Shown piece after piece: positions 51,969-60,723 of a stretch of DNA of 64,000 bases. Position 1 is the first letter of the stretch. Each line of letters starts with the position of its first letter. This stretch comes from JALQTD01 sp965656785 (lineage in GTDB: Bacteria > Bacteroidota > Bacteroidia > Flavobacteriales_D > Sanyastnellaceae), in NCBI GenBank assembly GCA_965656785.1, contig CBFHLY010000002.1, positions 62,001 through 126,000 on the forward strand. Direction: 5' to 3'. The position numbers and the translations under genes were made by a program. The notes below the pieces were generated by a model. That model ran no database searches. It had not been told where the DNA came from and saw only the letters and a list, made by a program, of their open reading frames with translations.

Positions 51969-54923
51969 ATGCCAAATTCGACATCAGCATTGCTCAAAGG
52001 GCTCAAAACCAGTGGTTTGGGCTTAATGACCGGTGCGTTCCTCTCCGGGGTTCTGCCCACCCAACAAGCCACGGCGCAAGTGACAGCCAATTATTCCATG
52101 ACCATTGAAGAGTATGCAGTGCATACAACGGGTGACCTTGCTGGCATGACGACCTACCGCTTCTACATCGACATGGTGAATGAAACGGATTTCTTGAGTT
52201 CCATTTTTGGCAACGAAGACAACCCGTTTTACTTGATGACAAGCGACGGATTCTACAATGACGGGTTTGCCACGGGCTCTACAGCCGGCGGCGTGCAGTC
52301 CCAGTTTTTCTCGTTTTTCCCGAGTATGGAATTCGATAGCTGGGTCACCATCGGAATCGAAGAGGCAGCGTCTCCTCCTTTTACAGCGGTTTCAACCGTT
52401 GAGTCCTTGGCCCAGCCTTGGACGAACGCGTTCAACGCCGCAACTCCAGAAAGCGGTTCCGACGTCGTAATGGATGACTTCACCGGGGGAGCGTGGTACG
52501 TGTTGAACGGAACCCCGAACGGGTTGCCGGATCCCACGACGATGCGCACCTTGTTCCTTCAGTTGACCACGGCTGGAACGATCAGCGGAACCATCAATGC
52601 GCAAGTGTTCCCGTTGGGAATCGGTGCGGATCAGCTGCAGCTGACGTACAGCTTCGAAGGCGCCGGGACGTCGACGGCTGCTGTTGACGGCTGCATGGAT
52701 GAAACGGCTTGCAACTTCGATGCTTCGGCAACTGCGGACGATGGCTCGTGCACGTATGCTGAAGCGGGATACGATTGCGACGGAGTGTGCTTGGCCGATG
52801 CGGATGGCGATGGCATTTGCGATGCGAATGAAATCCCGGGTTGCACGGACGACACGGCTTGCAACTACGATGCGGCTGCTACGGACGACGACGGGTCGTG
52901 CACCTTTGCTGGAGCGGGGCTGGATTGTGAGGGCAACTGCCTGAACGACGCGGACATGGACGGCATTTGCGACGAGAATGAAGTTCCTGGATGCACGGAC
53001 ACGACGGCCTGCAATTACGACATGGCGGCAACGGACGACGACGCTTCTTGCACTTACCCAACCGAAACCTACTTGGATTGCGACGGAAACTGCTTGAACG
53101 ATGCCAACGGAAACGGCATTTGCGACGAAGTGGACACCGCGGGTTGCATGGACAACACGGCTTGCAACTACGCCGCCTCCGCCACCTCCGATGACGGTTC
53201 ATGCGAATACACTTCGTGCTTGGGTTGCACAGATGACATGGCCTGTAACTACGACATGACGGCGACCCAAGACGATGGTTCATGCACGTATGCTGACGCG
53301 GGACTCGATTGCGACGGAAACTGCTTGAACGATGCCGACATGGATGGCATTTGCGATGAAGATGAGGTCGTGGGCTGCCAAGACGAGACGGCATGCAACT
53401 ACGTCCCCACGGCCACCGATGCTGGAGCGTGTGATTACGCCGAAGCGGGTTACGATTGCGAAGGTGCGTGCTTGAACGACGCCGATGACGATGGCATTTG
53501 CGATGAATTCGAAGTGGAGGGTTGTACGGATTCGAATGCCTGCAACTACGACATGAACGCCACCAACAACGATGGGAGCTGCTCGTACCCAACCCCGGGC
53601 TACGACTGCAACGGCGATTGCTTAGTGGACACGGACGGTGACGGCGTGTGCGATTTGTTCGAGGTTGGTGGATGCACCGATGGCATGGCTTGCAACTACG
53701 ACCTGTCCGCGACGGACGACGACGGAAGCTGCACGTATCCGGAGAGCGGTTACGATTGCGAAGGCAACTGCCTGATGGATGCGGACATGGATGGCGTATG
53801 CGACGAGTTCGAAGTGGCGGGGTGCCAAGACGCGATGGCTTGCAACTACAGCGCGGATGCCACGGACGACGACGGTTCTTGCACTTACGCCGAAGCCGGC
53901 TACGATTGCGATGGCAACTGCCTGAACGACATGGACATGGACGGTGTTTGTGACGAATTTGAAATCCAAGGTTGCCAAGACGAAACCGCTTGCAACTACA
54001 ACGCGGACGCGACCGACGCAGGGGACTGCACGTTTGCCGAAACGGGCTACGATTGCGACGGCAACTGCTTGAACGATGCCGACATGGACGGCGTGTGCGA
54101 CGAGTTCGAGGTGGCCGGCTGCACGGATGAAAACGCACCCAACTACAACGCAGACGCTACGGACGACGACGGTTCGTGCATCGTGTGCGATTTGGTCGCG
54201 GAAGCCGTGGTAACGGATGCGTTGTGCGCGGGCTCTGCAAACGGCATGGTGGACGTGAGCGTCACGGACAATGCTGGAGACGCGGGAGCGCTGACGTACA
54301 CGTTGGGCGACACCACGCAGGACAACGCGATGTTTGGTGGTTTGGCAGCGGGCACCTACACCATCGAAGTGATGGCTGAAAACGGCTGTTCGACGGCGGT
54401 GGAGTTCACGGTTGAAGAGCCGGAAGCGTTGGTGGTGACCATCGATGCGGTGGGTGATGAAACCGCCGCAGGTGCAGGATCCATCGAGGTGACGGTCACG
54501 GGCGGAACGGAGCCTTACACGTTCTCGTGGACGGGCCCCAGCGATTTCACCAGTGCCGATGAAGACTTGACGGGATTGGCAGCCGGCGCGTATGACTTGA
54601 TCGTTTACGACGATCACCAGTGCAGCGCGGAGGCTTCAGCTGAAGTGGATGACGTGTTGAGCATCGAGGGGGTGGACGAATTGGTTTGGTCAGCGTACCC
54701 GAACCCTGCGACGAGCTCGTTGTGGGTGAGCGTGGACGCGACGGTGGCCTCAGCGACTTTGCAAGTCATGGACATGCAAGGACGCGCGGTGTTCAGCCAG
54801 GAAGCCTTGGTGGTCAATGGATTGATTGAGTTGAACGTCGAAGGTTGGGCTGCTGGCCCATACGTGATCCATGCAGCTGCAGGTGAGCAGGTGTGGACGA
54901 ACCAAATCGTGGTCCAACACTGA
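51969..54923 (+). CDS. T9SS surface protein: one TYR domain, eleven Cys/calcium-type modules, two SprB-like repeats
   Basis: 984 residues. A long signal peptide (about 1-37, ending QQATAQ) is followed by the unclassified TYR domain at about 42-234 (TTYRFYIDM, EFDSWVTIG, RTLFLQLTT). Eleven tandem Cys modules follow (240-737), nine of them with a full acidic loop such as DADMDGICDENE. Two SprB-like repeats (740-897) precede the T9SS sorting domain (SAYPNPATSSLWVSV ... GPYVIHAAAG). Each module has six conserved cysteines, so a disulfide-bonded rod is likely. It is the third consecutive protein of this architecture and has its own terminator. Confidence 0.87.
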   Translation: MPNSTSALLKGLKTSGLGLMTGAFLSGVLPTQQATAQVTANYSMTIEEYAVHTTGDLAGMTTYRFYIDMVNETDFLSSIFGNEDNPFYLMTSDGFYNDGFATGSTAGGVQSQFFSFFPSMEFDSWVTIGIEEAASPPFTAVSTVESLAQPWTNAFNAATPESGSDVVMDDFTGGAWYVLNGTPNGLPDPTTMRTLFLQLTTAGTISGTINAQVFPLGIGADQLQLTYSFEGAGTSTAAVDGCMDETACNFDASATADDGSCTYAEAGYDCDGVCLADADGDGICDANEIPGCTDDTACNYDAAATDDDGSCTFAGAGLDCEGNCLNDADMDGICDENEVPGCTDTTACNYDMAATDDDASCTYPTETYLDCDGNCLNDANGNGICDEVDTAGCMDNTACNYAASATSDDGSCEYTSCLGCTDDMACNYDMTATQDDGSCTYADAGLDCDGNCLNDADMDGICDEDEVVGCQDETACNYVPTATDAGACDYAEAGYDCEGACLNDADDDGICDEFEVEGCTDSNACNYDMNATNNDGSCSYPTPGYDCNGDCLVDTDGDGVCDLFEVGGCTDGMACNYDLSATDDDGSCTYPESGYDCEGNCLMDADMDGVCDEFEVAGCQDAMACNYSADATDDDGSCTYAEAGYDCDGNCLNDMDMDGVCDEFEIQGCQDETACNYNADATDAGDCTFAETGYDCDGNCLNDADMDGVCDEFEVAGCTDENAPNYNADATDDDGSCIVCDLVAEAVVTDALCAGSANGMVDVSVTDNAGDAGALTYTLGDTTQDNAMFGGLAAGTYTIEVMAENGCSTAVEFTVEEPEALVVTIDAVGDETAAGAGSIEVTVTGGTEPYTFSWTGPSDFTSADEDLTGLAAGAYDLIVYDDHQCSAEASAEVDDVLSIEGVDELVWSAYPNPATSSLWVSVDATVASATLQVMDMQGRAVFSQEALVVNGLIELNVEGWAAGPYVIHAAAGEQVWTNQIVVQH
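52687..54180 (+). repeat. Eleven tandem ~147-150 bp coding repeats
   Basis: Regular in-frame units encode GCxDxxACNYDxxATxDDGSCTYAEAGYDC followed by xGNCLNDADMDGVCDEFEV (shown in two parts). Neighbouring units share long near-identical DNA stretches, for example around the CLNDAD segment. The spacing is strict except for a short fourth and a short last unit. This is the cleanest repeat array in the window. Confidence 0.85.
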
Positions 54924-54943
54924 TCGGATCCGAACTGATTGAG

Positions 54944-54977
54944 AAAGGCCCTTCCGCCCACGCGGAAGGGCCTTTTT
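54944..54977 (+). terminator. Rho-independent terminator closing the surface-protein island
   Basis: A perfect 14-bp stem (54944-54957 with 54962-54975) around a 4-nt loop, ending in TTTTT. It is the strongest hairpin in the window. Confidence 0.9.
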
Positions 54978-55939
54978 CATTTCCAATCGCACCGGTGTTC
55001 GCGGATGGTCATGGTCCGAACAACCAGGCGGCAGCATTCACCCAGTCGTCTCGGTATTCGTCGGAGTTGCGGGGTTGGACTTCCCGAACCAAATCCGCTT
55101 GCCGGTATTGGTCAAACGAACCAAACAGCCCAAACGGCAGCCACTTCAACCGGCCTTCATACTTCAATCCGCCGTGGTTTTCGGCCACCCATGTCGTGGA
55201 GCCATCCCCTGTGACCACCGATCCGGCGAGTTTCAGTCAGGCGCGAGACCGCCCGAATGCGGCCTTCCGCGAAGGTTCCGAACTCGCGAATCGTGGAAAA
55301 GGCTGAGGTGAGCCGGATCCGTTCAATCAATTGCAGCGATTGGGAACCGGTCCGCATTTCGAGGTTGTCCGAAAGCGATGCACGCTGGCCAAATGTCAAT
55401 CGAAATCGATTGGTCGGGGAATGGGCCAACCGAGCGTCCATCGACCTGCCTAAAATCGCATCACCATCCCCCTCAGGACGAGTCAGTGCATCTTGCAGAA
55501 CCGTTGGCTGGTCGATTGTCCGGAAAACCTCAGTCGAATGCGTCGTGCTCGAAAGCGCCAATGCGTTTCATCGGTTCTAGCAAAGTGCGCACCTCGCTTG
55601 ACAAGTGATTCCATGCTCGAAACTGAAGTCCACGGCCTTCAGCTCGGTCTTTGAACATGATCCCTTCTCCACGATCCTACACGTCCAAGCCCTGAGCCGG
55701 TTGCTGAGCCGTTCCACTGAAAAAGCAATGGACTGGAAGGACAAAAAGAAGGCGGGTTTTGAAGGCCATCGGAAGGAAGGAACTAAAGGTGATACAGCCT
55801 AACCCAATTCAGCAAATAACAGGGGCATCGTTGCGTGCAGTTTCGGAATGATGCGGGGCCCCATAGATGCACCGATTGCGCAACATGTTTGACCGCATCG
55901 GCCAAGTGCACTTGGCGCCTTCTCGCGTTCCGTTCAGGA
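54978..55939. other. 962-nt stretch without an intact gene
   Basis: No ORF here has a convincing family match, start and length on either strand. Short frames of 65-137 residues overlap each other in several frames. A decayed minus-strand gene is suspected in 55009-55658. The remainder (55659-55939) shows no repeat, tRNA, hairpin terminator or coding signal that I can support. Confidence 0.55.
55009..55658 (-). pseudogene. Possible decayed minus-strand gene in three frames
   Basis: Three overlapping minus-strand frames read as pieces of one protein. 55658-55530 starts at an ATG with FKDRAEGRGLQFRAW and LEPMKRIGAFEHDAFD. 55560-55230 holds RLTFGQRASLSDNLE and SLQLIERIRLTSAFS. 55230-55009 holds TTWVAENHGGLKYEG and RLKWLPFGLFGSFDQYRQA. 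Single-base shifts near 55535-55560 and near 55235 would join them into about 210 residues. The last piece has normal protein composition and ends at a proper stop. I do not recognise the family. It could instead be chance frames or a sequencing error in a live gene. Confidence 0.38.
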
Positions 55940-56701
55940 TCAGCGCGCCTTGAATTGCGCAATGGCGTTCCGCGTAAACGCACTCAACACCAACCGACCA
56001 CTGATTGCAGCGCGTTCAGAAAGCAAGCGGTCCCAGTCTTCAGTCCCCGCCCAGAAAATCGTTTTCAACTCCCGCATGGCCTCTGGATTGGACTTCGCCA
56101 ACCGGTCCGCAAGGGCAGCAACGCCCGCATCCAGTTCTTCCACAGAAGGGTAAACCTCGGCGAAGAGACCATGTCCTGCCGCCCATTGGGCAGAGCGCCA
56201 AGAAGACGCGTCGATGGCCAATTGCGACATCGCTGAAGTTCCGATCTTCCGCTCCACCGCGGGTCCCACCACGAACGGCCCGATGCCAACGGCAAGTTCC
56301 GACAACTTCACCGAAGCGTGCTCCGTGGCCAAGCAGTAATCTACCGCAGAAGCCAGGCCCACGCCCCCTCCAACGGCCTTGCCTTGGACCCGGCCGATGA
56401 TGAGCTTGGGGCAGGTGCGCATGGCATTGATCACCAACGCGAAGCCACTGAAGAATTCCAGCCCTTGTCCCGCCGTTTCTATGGCAATCAGCTCGTCAAA
56501 GCTCGCTCCCGCACAAAAAGCACGGTCCCCGGCCGAACGGAGGACAATGACCGATGAGTCCGCATCTTCCCCACACCGCGTGATCGTGGCTGCCAATTCC
56601 CGCAGGAGCTTGCCGGGCAAGCTGTTGCTCGCAGGGTGGCTGAATTCAATCGTGCAAACGCCGTTCGATGCGACGCTCGACTGGACGGAACCGCCGGACA
56701 C
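55940..56701 (-). CDS. Enoyl-CoA hydratase/isomerase family protein
   Basis: 253 residues of the crotonase superfamily. The two oxyanion-hole segments are AFCAGASFDELIA near 61-73 and KAVGGGVGLASAVDYCLATE near 107-126. The usual catalytic Glu positions cannot be confirmed with certainty, so the reaction could be hydration, isomerisation or thioester hydrolysis. It starts 1 nt after the citrate synthase stop, so both are probably on one mRNA. It may belong to fatty-acid or amino-acid degradation feeding acetyl-CoA to citrate synthase. Confidence 0.83.
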   Translation of the reverse strand: MSGGSVQSSVASNGVCTIEFSHPASNSLPGKLLRELAATITRCGEDADSSVIVLRSAGDRAFCAGASFDELIAIETAGQGLEFFSGFALVINAMRTCPKLIIGRVQGKAVGGGVGLASAVDYCLATEHASVKLSELAVGIGPFVVGPAVERKIGTSAMSQLAIDASSWRSAQWAAGHGLFAEVYPSVEELDAGVAALADRLAKSNPEAMRELKTIFWAGTEDWDRLLSERAAISGRLVLSAFTRNAIAQFKAR

Positions 56702-56702
56702 G

Positions 56703-57992
56703 TTACGAGCGCTCGTTGATGTTCACGAAGGAGCGCTCCGTAGCTCCCGTGTAAACTTGGCGTGGACGGCCAATCGGCTCGCCATTCTCGAGCATTTCCT
56801 TCCATTGGGCAATCCAGCCGGGCAAGCGACCGATGGCGAACATCACGGTGAACATGTCGGTCGGGATGCCGAGGGCTCGGTAGATGATGCCCGAGTAGAA
56901 GTCCACGTTCGGGTACAAGCCACGCTGCACGAAGTACTCGTCCTTCAACGCCACTTCTTCAAGTCGCTTGGCCAAATCCAACACCGGGTCGTTCACCCCC
57001 AACTTCGCCAACACTTCGTCTGCTGCCTTCTTGATGATGCGCGCACGGGGGTCGAAGTTCTTGTAGACCCGGTGACCAAAGCCCATCAGGCGGAAGCTGT
57101 CGTTTTTATCCTTGGCTTTCGCAATCCACTTCTCCATGTCCCCACCGTCCTCTTTGATGCTCTCGAGCATTTCAATGACTGCTTGGTTCGCGCCGCCGTG
57201 GAGCGGGCCCCAGAGCGCTGCGATGCCTGCGGAAACGGACGAGTAGAGGTTCGCCTGAGATGAACCCACGATGCGCACGGTGGAAGCCGAGCAGTTCTGT
57301 TCGTGGTCCGCGTGCAGGATGAGCAACTTGTTCAAGGCCGACTCAATGACCGGGTCCACCTCGTAGTTCGCGGTCGGCAACCCGAACATCATTTTCAAGA
57401 AGTTTCCAACGTAACCCAAATCATTGGACGGATAAACCGTCGGATGGCCCATGTTGTGCTTGTAGGCTTGCGCCGCCAATGTGGGCAACTTCGCGATGAG
57501 GCGGTGGATGGTGCGCTCGATGTCGACGACCGAGCGGTTCGGGTTCTGGCTTTCGGGGTAGAACGTGCTCAAGCTCGAAATCATGGAGCTCAGCATGCCC
57601 ATCGGGTGGGCATTCGGCGGAAACGCTTGGAAGAAACGCTTCATGTTCTCGTGCACCAGCGTGTGGTGGCAAACGCTCGTTTCGAAGTAATCGAGTTGTT
57701 CTTTGTTCGGCAATTCGCCGTAGATCAACAGGTACGCAACCTCGAGGAAGGAGGCGTTGTCCGCCAGTTCTTCGATGCTGTATCCCCGGTGGCGCAATAC
57801 GCCGTTCTCGCCGTCGAGGTAAGTGATGGCGCTCTTCGTGGATCCGGTGTTTTTGTACCCAAAATCCAACGTGATGTAGCCCGTCGAGGCCCGCAGTTTT
57901 GAAATGTCAATCGCCTTCTCGTTTTCAGTTCCAACGATGACGGGGAATTCGTACTCTTTTCCCTCCAGAATAATGCGGGCAGTCTCGCTCAT
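56703..57992 (-). CDS. gltA: Citrate synthase
   Basis: 429 residues, type II (hexameric-type) length. Catalytic His regions are HADHEQNCSAST and LWGPLHGGANQAV, and the signature MGFGHRVYKNFDPRA holds the third active-site area. It condenses oxaloacetate with acetyl-CoA, the entry step of the citric acid cycle. The enoyl-CoA hydratase gene follows after 1 nt. An exact TATATTTG box lies 73 nt upstream of the ATG. Confidence 0.96.
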   Translation of the reverse strand: MSETARIILEGKEYEFPVIVGTENEKAIDISKLRASTGYITLDFGYKNTGSTKSAITYLDGENGVLRHRGYSIEELADNASFLEVAYLLIYGELPNKEQLDYFETSVCHHTLVHENMKRFFQAFPPNAHPMGMLSSMISSLSTFYPESQNPNRSVVDIERTIHRLIAKLPTLAAQAYKHNMGHPTVYPSNDLGYVGNFLKMMFGLPTANYEVDPVIESALNKLLILHADHEQNCSASTVRIVGSSQANLYSSVSAGIAALWGPLHGGANQAVIEMLESIKEDGGDMEKWIAKAKDKNDSFRLMGFGHRVYKNFDPRARIIKKAADEVLAKLGVNDPVLDLAKRLEEVALKDEYFVQRGLYPNVDFYSGIIYRALGIPTDMFTVMFAIGRLPGWIAQWKEMLENGEPIGRPRQVYTGATERSFVNINERS

Positions 57993-58065
57993 GGTGTGAA
58001 TTTTATCTCGGTTTCATTAACAGGCGTGCCTTCGATTCGGTTCGAATGTCAGGCCAAATTCGGTG

Positions 58066-58073
58066 CAAATATA
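58066..58073 (-). promoter_or_regulatory. Candidate -7 element of the citrate synthase gene
   Basis: TATATTTG on the minus strand, exact TAnnTTTG, giving a leader of about 65 nt before the ATG at 57992. A TTTCG about 20 nt upstream might serve as a degenerate -33 element. Confidence 0.42.
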
Positions 58074-58138
58074 CAGCACGCGTTGCCCGCGAAACGCGAC
58101 TTGCGTCCCCCTCAAATCCCGAAAACTTCGAAAAGAAC

Positions 58139-58678
58139 TTAAAAGGTCGGCGTGAAGCGTTCCTTGTACGCGTCCCACTCCGCCTGCCCGCTGCCTGCGT
58201 ACCACTTTTCAGCGAAGTAGCGCAGGAAGATCTCCAGGTTTTGGGCGGTCTTGTAGCCGGTCAACGGGGTGATGATGTCGCCCTCGGCCGTCATGAAAAT
58301 CAACGTCGGATAGGCGGTGACACCGAGTGCCCGGGAGAGCTCGTGCGGCGTGTTGCGTCCGCGGGATGCGGGGTTGAAGCCGGGGTTGCTGAACGTTTGG
58401 CCTTTGAAGGTGACCTCACCAGCGGATTCCGCGTCGAACTTCACCGCGTAATAGTGGTCGTTGACGTAGCTGATGAGCGCGGGAACCGTGAAGGTGTTCG
58501 CCATCATCATTTTGCACGGTCCGCACCACTGCGTGTATACGTCCATCATGATGGGGCGCGGATCTTCCTCCGCAGCGGCCATCGCCTCTTCAATGGTCAT
58601 CCAATTGATGTGGGCTTGCTGGGCATGGGCCGAGAAGCCGATGAACGCAACGAGGAGGAAGGCCAAAATCAAACGCAT
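58139..58678 (-). CDS. Secreted thioredoxin-family protein
   Basis: 179 residues from the ATG at 58678; the longer ORF upstream crosses a terminator and was rejected. A signal peptide (MRLILAFLLVAFIGFSAHAQ) precedes a thioredoxin fold with the redox motif WCGPC in DVYTQWCGPCKMM and the cis-proline segment VTAYPTLIFM. It is a DUF255/thioredoxin_7-like periplasmic protein, probably a disulfide reductase or isomerase partner. An insertion with FNPASRGRNTPHEL separates the two halves of the fold. It is preceded by the POT transporter terminator, so it forms a separate unit. Confidence 0.85.
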   Translation of the reverse strand: MRLILAFLLVAFIGFSAHAQQAHINWMTIEEAMAAAEEDPRPIMMDVYTQWCGPCKMMMANTFTVPALISYVNDHYYAVKFDAESAGEVTFKGQTFSNPGFNPASRGRNTPHELSRALGVTAYPTLIFMTAEGDIITPLTGYKTAQNLEIFLRYFAEKWYAGSGQAEWDAYKERFTPTF

Positions 58679-58704
58679 CACAATAGAATTTCCCGCAATA
58701 TCGC

Positions 58705-58731
58705 AAAAGAAAAGCGCCCGAAGGCGCTTTT
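58705..58731 (-). terminator. Rho-independent terminator of the POT transporter gene
   Basis: On the minus strand a perfect 9-bp stem (aaaagcgcc / ggcgctttt) with a TTCG loop is followed by CTTTT. It lies between the POT stop and the thioredoxin start. Confidence 0.82.
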
Positions 58732-58758
58732 CGCATGATTTCACATGAAGGAAGCAAC

Positions 58759-60678
58759 TCAGCTCACACCGTGCATCAACTTGTTGAGCGGCTTGCTGAG
58801 AAGGGCAATTAGGATTGCAATACCTACCAGAACCCAACCGAGTGTGGAGAAGACGCTGGTGTATTTCTTCAAGCCCGCTTCCATGACTTGGGATTGATGA
58901 GCCTCGAAAACACTGCTGACCGACGTTGATGCGGCATTTTCGATTTCGGAAAAGCCATCTTTGAAGTAAGTCCAGGTTCCAAAGTCGATGGCATTCTCAT
59001 CGTTATTATCGTTCGCTTTCAAGGTCTCAAGGTCTGTGCGCAACTCATTCCAGAGTCCTTCGTCGAGCCACGACGCCATGGTCAACTCGTTAGCTGAAAG
59101 CTTCGGGGTGTTCAACCATTCTCCATAAGTTGACTTTTCCAAGGACTTCCGGAACTGCACCCACTCGTATTTGTTCGCGAAGGTGCTGAACGAAACATTG
59201 GGGCCGCTTGCCTCATCCAATGGGACCCAATTCTCGAAATCGGTAGCACGTCCCAATTCCTCGAGTGCCTCTTTTACCGTTGTTTTGTCCGTCAATTGAC
59301 CTTGTTCGATAGGCTGGGCTTTCTCAGCTCCATGACCTTCCGCTCCAGTCAATGTGGCAATTTGGCCACCCAAAAAATTGGCAATAGCGAAACTCAAGAA
59401 CCAACCGCCCATTGCTGTTCCTGCGATGTGCTTCGGACTCAGTTTCGTAACCATGGACAATCCGATGGGAGAAAGGAACAATTCACCCGTCGTGTGAAGC
59501 AAGTACAAAATGATCAGGGTCCACAAGGGAACGAGGAAACCTTCGAGTTGCATTGCGAAGCCCAATTTGGTGATCAAGAACCCCAATCCCAACTGAAGGA
59601 TGCCCAAAGCGAACTTCATGGGAATGCTCGGGTTCTTTCCGGCTTCTGAAAGCTTCACCCACATCACGGAGAAAACGGAACCGAAGAGGATGATGAAGAA
59701 TGGATTGAAGAACTGCGTCATGGATGCCGGCATCTCCCAGCCGAGAATGTCGCGGCTGACGTTCCGGTCCGCGAACAAAGTCAACGACGTTCCTGCTTGC
59801 TCAAAACACGCCCAAAACACAATGTTAATGAGCATGAAAATGACAAGGGCAATCATGCGCTGTCCCCAGACTTTTCCTTCTTTGAATCCACTTGAAATCA
59901 GAGAAAAAGCCACGTATCCAAACAAGACCAACAAGAGGTAGCTGAGGATATCGTTTTGGCTGATTAGGAAGTAGCACAGCGGAACGAGAATGAGCGATGC
60001 AATGGAGATGATCAGGTAGGTCGGCAATCCGAACATTTTGGCTCTTCCTGCTTCGGTAACTTCCAATCCAGGTGCTGCAGCGTAGTTCCCCCTTCCAGTC
60101 CAAAAGATGAGCAATCCCAGAAGCATTCCAATCCCTGCGAGTCCGAACCCGTATTCAAATCCAAACGTTTCTCCTACATACGCTACGACCGTAGTCGCGA
60201 GCAAAGCCCCAACATTGATGCCGATGTAGAAAATGGTGAATCCCGAGTCGCGTCTTGGGTCGCCATCTTCATAGAGCTTTCCGACAATCGTGGAAATATT
60301 CGCCTTGAAGTAACCGTTGCCGACAATGAGTGCCCCCATGCCAATCAACATGGCATTTTCCATCTTCCAAACAGCCGCACCAACCATCAAAAATTCACCG
60401 ATCGCCATCAATACGGCCCCTAACAAAATGGCAAAACGGTAGCCCAAAAATTTGTCAGCCATGCGTCCCCCCAAGACCGGTGCGGCATAAATCAATGCGG
60501 TATAGGCACCGTAAATCAGGCTCGCCTCCCGGTCTCCATTGTAGAGGGATTTAACCAAAAACAACGTGAGGAGCACGCGCATTCCGTAGTAGCAGAAACG
60601 CTCCCACATTTCGGAGAAGAAGAGCGTCATCAGCCCCTGCGGGTGACCGCTCATAAGCGATTTCGAAGATTGACTCAT
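58759..60678 (-). CDS. POT family proton-dependent oligopeptide transporter
   Basis: 639 residues with about fourteen hydrophobic helices. The POT signature EMWERFCYYGMR (ExxERFxYY) is in helix 1, at about 23-34, and NGYFKANISTIVGKLYED and FTIFYIGINVGALLAT are the PTR2 motifs. An unusually long hydrophilic loop lies at about 455-605, before the last helix. It imports di- and tripeptides with protons across the inner membrane. The DPP IV-type peptidase gene lies upstream on the same strand, 45 nt away, which fits peptide use. Confidence 0.93.
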   Translation of the reverse strand: MSQSSKSLMSGHPQGLMTLFFSEMWERFCYYGMRVLLTLFLVKSLYNGDREASLIYGAYTALIYAAPVLGGRMADKFLGYRFAILLGAVLMAIGEFLMVGAAVWKMENAMLIGMGALIVGNGYFKANISTIVGKLYEDGDPRRDSGFTIFYIGINVGALLATTVVAYVGETFGFEYGFGLAGIGMLLGLLIFWTGRGNYAAAPGLEVTEAGRAKMFGLPTYLIISIASLILVPLCYFLISQNDILSYLLLVLFGYVAFSLISSGFKEGKVWGQRMIALVIFMLINIVFWACFEQAGTSLTLFADRNVSRDILGWEMPASMTQFFNPFFIILFGSVFSVMWVKLSEAGKNPSIPMKFALGILQLGLGFLITKLGFAMQLEGFLVPLWTLIILYLLHTTGELFLSPIGLSMVTKLSPKHIAGTAMGGWFLSFAIANFLGGQIATLTGAEGHGAEKAQPIEQGQLTDKTTVKEALEELGRATDFENWVPLDEASGPNVSFSTFANKYEWVQFRKSLEKSTYGEWLNTPKLSANELTMASWLDEGLWNELRTDLETLKANDNNDENAIDFGTWTYFKDGFSEIENAASTSVSSVFEAHQSQVMEAGLKKYTSVFSTLGWVLVGIAILIALLSKPLNKLMHGVS

Positions 60679-60723
60679 GGTGGTTTGAAGTTTCGGGTTT
60701 AGTCAAGAAGGACGCCGTCGTCC

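Noticed and set aside
52687..54180. CRISPR-like regular repeat spacing
   Set aside because: The units are about 147-150 bp, in frame, encode conserved cysteine modules and have no unique spacers. They are protein-coding repeats.
55605..55802. 65-residue plus-strand ORF in the gene-free stretch
   Set aside because: No promoter, family or homologous-looking segment, and it overlaps the suspected remnant on the other strand.
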